This document shows, in pieces, positions 60,401 through 64,000 of a DNA stretch of 64,000 bases. A model generated the notes under the pieces. It searched no databases. It was not told the DNA's origin and worked only from the letters and a program-made list of their open reading frames with translations. How positions within the stretch are numbered: the stretch's first letter is position 1; each line of letters starts with the position of its first letter. The stretch comes from Nectonema munidae. Taxonomy: Eukaryota > Nematomorpha > Nectonematoida > Nectonematidae. The DNA lies in NCBI GenBank assembly GCA_030549495.1, contig JAUIRK010000862.1:186001-250000 (forward strand), read 5' to 3'. The position numbers and the translations under genes were made by a program.

Positions 60401-62911
60401 ATTAACCGCGGTTATCGACCACATTCAACATATGTCGACTTTACAAAAATAAAATCGTCTGCGTTTATCAAATACAAATCTTCTGCTTTACATTAGATAT
60501 CGTCTAATTATTCTGGTGGTAATGGGTTAAAGGAGTAAATTTGTTTCTTTTCCTTTTTACCTTGATCTGTGTAGATTTTTTGATATTACTTTTCTTAAGT
60601 ACATTTTATTAATTTCCGATTTTAAGGGCTCTGGAGTCATCAAGGCTGGTTTTGCTGGAGCAAATGTTCCAGAACACTTCTTTCCTAATTAGTATCTTTC
60701 TAATTTTATTAACACATTTGACCCCAGAGAAAACTGGCGAGATTAAGTAAAATTAAGATATCGTCTGAGTCAGTTTAAACTTTTTTTTCTTAAACTAAAA
60801 GACTTTTTTTATTTATTCACATTTTAATTAAATAAAGGCGCCCATCTTTGCAGCCTCAAGCATCTAATCAAATCAAAGATATTAAATAGGTAATATGTAT
60901 TTTTAATTTACTTTAGTATTGGAAGGCCAAAGTACAGACAAGTTATGGCTGGAGGCTTAGAAGGAGAAACATTTATCGGTCAAACTGCTCAGGTTTATTA
61001 TAGATACATAATCATGGCTTTAAGAAGTTTCTTATTACATTCAAATATTCCAAGCTTTAACTTTGATAAACTTTGTCAATAATATTGTATTGTTTTTAGT
61101 GTTGTTTGTGTATTACGCGTTTGTGCATTATTCATTTAACTATGAATTTGTATTATTTTTGATTTAATCCCTTCACCCTCCTATTAGTGCCTAGGGGATC
61201 AGTATCTAAAAAATTAATTGTACAAAATTGGCTGAATTCATGTTTCTTGACTTTTCCTAAAATCGCTAGCTGCATTTTTTGATACTATTTTCATGGTAGT
61301 TGAATGCCCTTCTCATGTCAAAAACTGTCAATCAAAGTGAAAAATTAAACTTTTTCAGTAAAATTTTGACATTATCTGTAGTTAACTTTATAACCTAGGT
61401 TCTATATTGTATACTACCTTGAAAATTTATAATAATTATATACAGGTTTGAACGCATAACACTTTAAAATCTTTGATTTTTTCAATGATGATGTCTACTT
61501 TAAAAATGTCAATCAAAATTTTGATTGAAAGCGTTTTTAACAGCCACTTGATTCTGAATTTTTAACTCTATGTGTGATTATCCTATAGACGAAATCATTC
61601 GGCTTCCCGTATGAAATTATCATGGTGGCAAGGTTTGCTCCGTACCCACATGTTTGACACCTCTAACAATTGATTTTGATATGCGAGCAAATTTTTGATT
61701 CTGTCTACGTTTCTCCTAACATTTACCAGATATCCTGATTTTTTTTTGCTTATATATAGTGCAGTGGTTTCATCCTATTTTACAAAGTGCCAAATCAAGA
61801 ATCAACATTGCACTAGACGGCTGGAACAAAACAAATGATGGTACATATTTTGATATACTCAAAAATAGAGGATGGACGATCATAGATATATAACTACTCT
61901 ACAACGTACAATACGATTAATAGATCAATAATTTTACTTAATCCTGACAGTTTTGATATGATATTGCTAGCCTAATTTTTATGCAGCTTTGCTATACGCC
62001 ACGCATAACAAGAGAACGCTTTCGCATGCCTCCCTCAGGGCCAAGTTTGAGAACCACGATTATAGACCAACTCATTTGTCATATTTAGTGGTAGAAGGTA
62101 AGGAATTTCACTTTTTTGTTCTGGTACTTTATGATTAAGAGTGTAAGTAACCTTTTCATGATCAGAATTTTGAAGGCCAATCATCTGCTTTTTTTTTTAA
62201 ATAAATTTTTTCATTTTGTAAAATGCTTAGACATTTTTTTTCAATAATGTAATTTCGAAATTTCTTTATTTTATAAGCTTTTCAATCTTTCTATTTTATA
62301 TCTTCAAATGAACAATCGCTATTTTTTATTTTCTCATAGCTTAAATGACTATTAATTTTATTTTCCAAATATTCTTTCTTTTTATCAACAATTTCTCTTA
62401 GATATCTCTCTATCTTTGATTCATTTCAAACTTCTTCATTCATTTTATCAAAGCATTCAGAAAGGTGAAATGCAAGACTTTTTATCCTCTTTTATATTAT
62501 GCTATGCATGAAATATAAATAATCTTATACACTCTTTAAACCACTAATATAAACCTAATTTGTTTATGCACTCCACCCAAAAGATCGGTAATCATCGGAA
62601 AATTTACCCATACCAATGACGATAAGAGACGATTTTAAATTATTCCTCTCTATATAATGTCAGTAAAACGCCACTGTTTAAATCACTTCTATATTTCATT
62701 GATTGATGTTAACTTTTGAACATCCACTCAAAATAACATGCAATACTATAACACATGTATGCTCAACTCTTCAAATTGTTGACAGGAGCATCGCGGCATC
62801 ATGAATATTAGGTATCCGATGAAGCATGGCATGATTGAGAATTGGAACGACATGGAAAAAATTTGGCAATACCTCTTCTCCAAAGAACAATTGAATGCAG
62901 TTCCCGAAGAA
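57404..62911 (+). CDS. Actr1: ARP1/centractin, exons 1-4 (partial at the right edge)
   Basis: Actin-related protein that forms the short filament of dynactin, which links dynein to cargo. Exons: 57404-57454 ([17 protein letters not shown]), 60627-60691 ([20 protein letters not shown] and an Asn), 60917-60992 ([20 protein letters not shown], then GQTAQ) and 62786-62911 ([38 protein letters not shown]). All introns are GT-AG and the frame is continuous for 106 codons. Human ARP1 has [33 protein letters not shown] and [26 protein letters not shown] and the ANQP leader separate it from conventional actin. The next expected exon (HPVLLTEAPL in ARP1) is outside the window. Introns 1-3 are 3172, 225 and 1793 bp and contain MITEs. 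Confidence 0.93.
57455..59888 (+). other. ARP1 intron 1, left part: nothing recognised
   Basis: AT-rich intronic DNA with an ATC run at 58651-58672. I see no open frames or repeats beyond low-complexity sequence. Confidence 0.5.
59889..60026 (+). mobile_element. TTAA MITE, family A copy 2 (ARP1 intron 1)
   Basis: From TTAACCCATTTAAGGCC to GGGGCTTAATGGGTTAA, 138 bp. It contains GATGAAATTACTTATGTTCC and CCCAAATGGGA as in the copy at 8447; the two look highly similar throughout. Confidence 0.82.
60402..60530 (-). mobile_element. TTAA MITE, family C copy 3 (ARP1 intron 1)
   Basis: From TTAACCGCGGTTATCGACC to GGTGGTAATGGGTTAA, 129 bp. ATAAAATCGTCTGCGTTTAT and TCTGCTTTACATTAGATATC are identical to the copy at 20838. 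Confidence 0.82.
61160..61540 (-). repeat. Dispersed ~350-bp repeat, copy 2 (ARP1 intron 3)
   Basis: Reverse complement of 53328-53674: TTAATTGTACAAAATTGG, TTGATACTATTTTCATGG, AACTGTCAATCAAA and the end TGTCAATCAAAATTTTGATT. Confidence 0.75.
61762..62056. mobile_element. Possible hAT MITE
   Basis: CAGTGGTTTCATCC at the left; GGCCAAGTTTGAGAACCACG at the right, which reversed gives CGTGGTTCTCAAACTTGG, a common hAT (Charlie-type) terminus. The target duplication is not clear. Confidence 0.45.
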
Positions 62912-63084
62912 GTAAGTTTTATCCACTTTCAAAACCTTCATTAGTATCCAGAGTTGGAAAATTTAATATTCGTGCCTAGGCATTTCATGTAATTACTGAA
63001 ATGACACTCCAGTTATTTCATGAAATTTCTAGGAAAAACATAGATTGACTGAAATAGTAGAGATTCATCACTGTCATATATAGT

Positions 63085-63200
63085 AAAATCTGTCTTAGTG
63101 GTCGCCTCTTTATGACAGTCACCTGTCTATACCGACCACTCTTCAATATTCGGATTCATTATAAGGGTAACGCGTAGAACCCTGATATATAATGGTAACT
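63085..63200 (+). mobile_element. Possible pogo/Tigger-like terminal fragment
   Basis: GTAAAATCTGTCTTAGTGGT, then CGCCTCTTTATGACAGTCAC and CTGTCTATACCGACCA, resemble the pogo/Tigger terminal pattern. The opposite end is not clearly seen. A 116-codon reverse frame at 63127-63477 overlaps it but has no recognised domain. Confidence 0.45.
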
Positions 63201-63479
63201 TATCTAGAACAGCGATTTTCAATAGGTCATATGCATGATCGTTATGAACAGGTTTTATTGTATCTTGAAAATAATTATATGTGATTAGTGAATTAAGCGC
63301 TGAAAGCTTGAAAAATTTTTGAAATATTATTATTTTATAACATTGGCAAATTGTTTTGCATTCATCAGAATACATCATGAAAGTGCATGAAAAGGAAGAT
63401 TCATTTAATTGTAGTATTCCTTCATTGATCAGAATGTATTTGCTGATTTTAGCTCCCATGAACTGCGAAAACGCCAAGC

Positions 63480-64000
63480 TTTGTTGTTAGCACAACAAGT
63501 TTGTCCACATCCACCAAAATTTTTTGTGAACAACCTGAAGTCTCAAAAATAGACTAAACCCTCTATTTCCTTCCTATGAGCAACCACCAACTGACAATCG
63601 TTTCAGTACAAAAACATTGAGTACACTCAATTTATTAGATTCATAATATAAAATTTTCCATTAAAATTTGAATCTTTTTTTTTTTTTATAGATTTTGAAG
63701 TTAAAAATATAATGTTTTTTGTTTTAACGCATTTTCGACAAATAACTAGATGCCCAATTTTCCTAAAATTTATCATTTTAAAGATAAGGCAAATATATAT
63801 TTATATTAGATTGCTGATGAAATATTTATTATTCTGCAGTGTAATTTTATCTACTTTCTAGTATTAACTAATTTATTATTATTCCTTTGAATTTACAAAA
63901 GGTCCTCACATTTTTAATTTTTAGTAACATATGGGTGCTTTTACTTAAATATTTGCAATAAAAGAAAAAAATGTTATAATTTCTTTTTGATATCAAGTTT
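63480..64000. other. ARP1 intron 4, nothing recognised
   Basis: AT-rich DNA up to the window edge, without an exon matching the next part of ARP1. Confidence 0.5.

Noticed and set aside
61790-61890. [19 protein letters not shown] as a possible transposase fragment
   Set aside because: The phrase is short and isolated with no other hAT transposase blocks around it; I kept only the MITE-like ends.
63127-63477. 116-codon reverse-strand frame
   Set aside because: No recognisable domain; its end overlaps a pogo-like terminal sequence, so it is probably noncoding repeat.

Overview
The window is a very AT-rich, intron-bearing, transposon-packed stretch of animal nuclear DNA. Two host genes can be spliced by hand from GT-AG introns. 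The organism is most likely an arthropod; a crustacean such as a parasitic copepod would fit the mixture of repeats, but nothing here identifies the species. Bacterial features (operons, Shine-Dalgarno sites, CRISPR) are absent.

Host gene 1 is a divergent CUL1-type cullin on the + strand, 4366-34750, in 15 exons that join without a frame break into about 752 residues. It has the cullin repeats, the cullin homology domain, the neddylation-site motif (IVRVMK) and the winged-helix tail ending in YYYIA. Its exons are separated by both tiny introns (55-90 bp) and long repeat-filled ones; intron 6 alone is 14.1 kb. Host gene 2 is the 5' part of an ARP1/centractin gene (dynactin filament), exons 1-4 at 57404-62911; the gene runs off the right edge.

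Cullin intron 6 (7940-22039) is a transposon trap. It holds a stack of short TTAA-flanked MITEs, a 1.44-kb foldback palindrome with 28-bp tandem repeats in its arms, a near-identical 321-bp tandem duplication, an old piggyBac, a tRNA-type SINE, and a hAT-type element (16416-21372) with an 8-bp target duplication that contains a 3.66-kb piggyBac. The other introns carry more TTAA MITEs, two SINEs, a hAT MITE with a perfect 8-bp duplication and pogo-like MITEs.

The intergenic stretch 34751-57403 contains no host gene I can recognise. From left to right it holds a Merlin (IS1016-like) transposase remnant, a satellite array, half a piggyBac with a long open frame, an RTE-type LINE tail, a CR1-like LINE, a piggyBac split by a second LINE, LINE endonuclease fragments, hAT MITEs, two further tandem arrays and a reverse-strand LINE ending in a (TAGG)n tail.

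Recurrent themes are TTAA-targeting elements inserted into or abutting one another, one ~150-bp satellite present as two arrays in opposite orientation 16 kb apart, and short repeats shared between introns, intergenic DNA and the ARP1 upstream region. All coordinates and splice sites were read by eye; homology calls rest on remembered family motifs, not on database searches.
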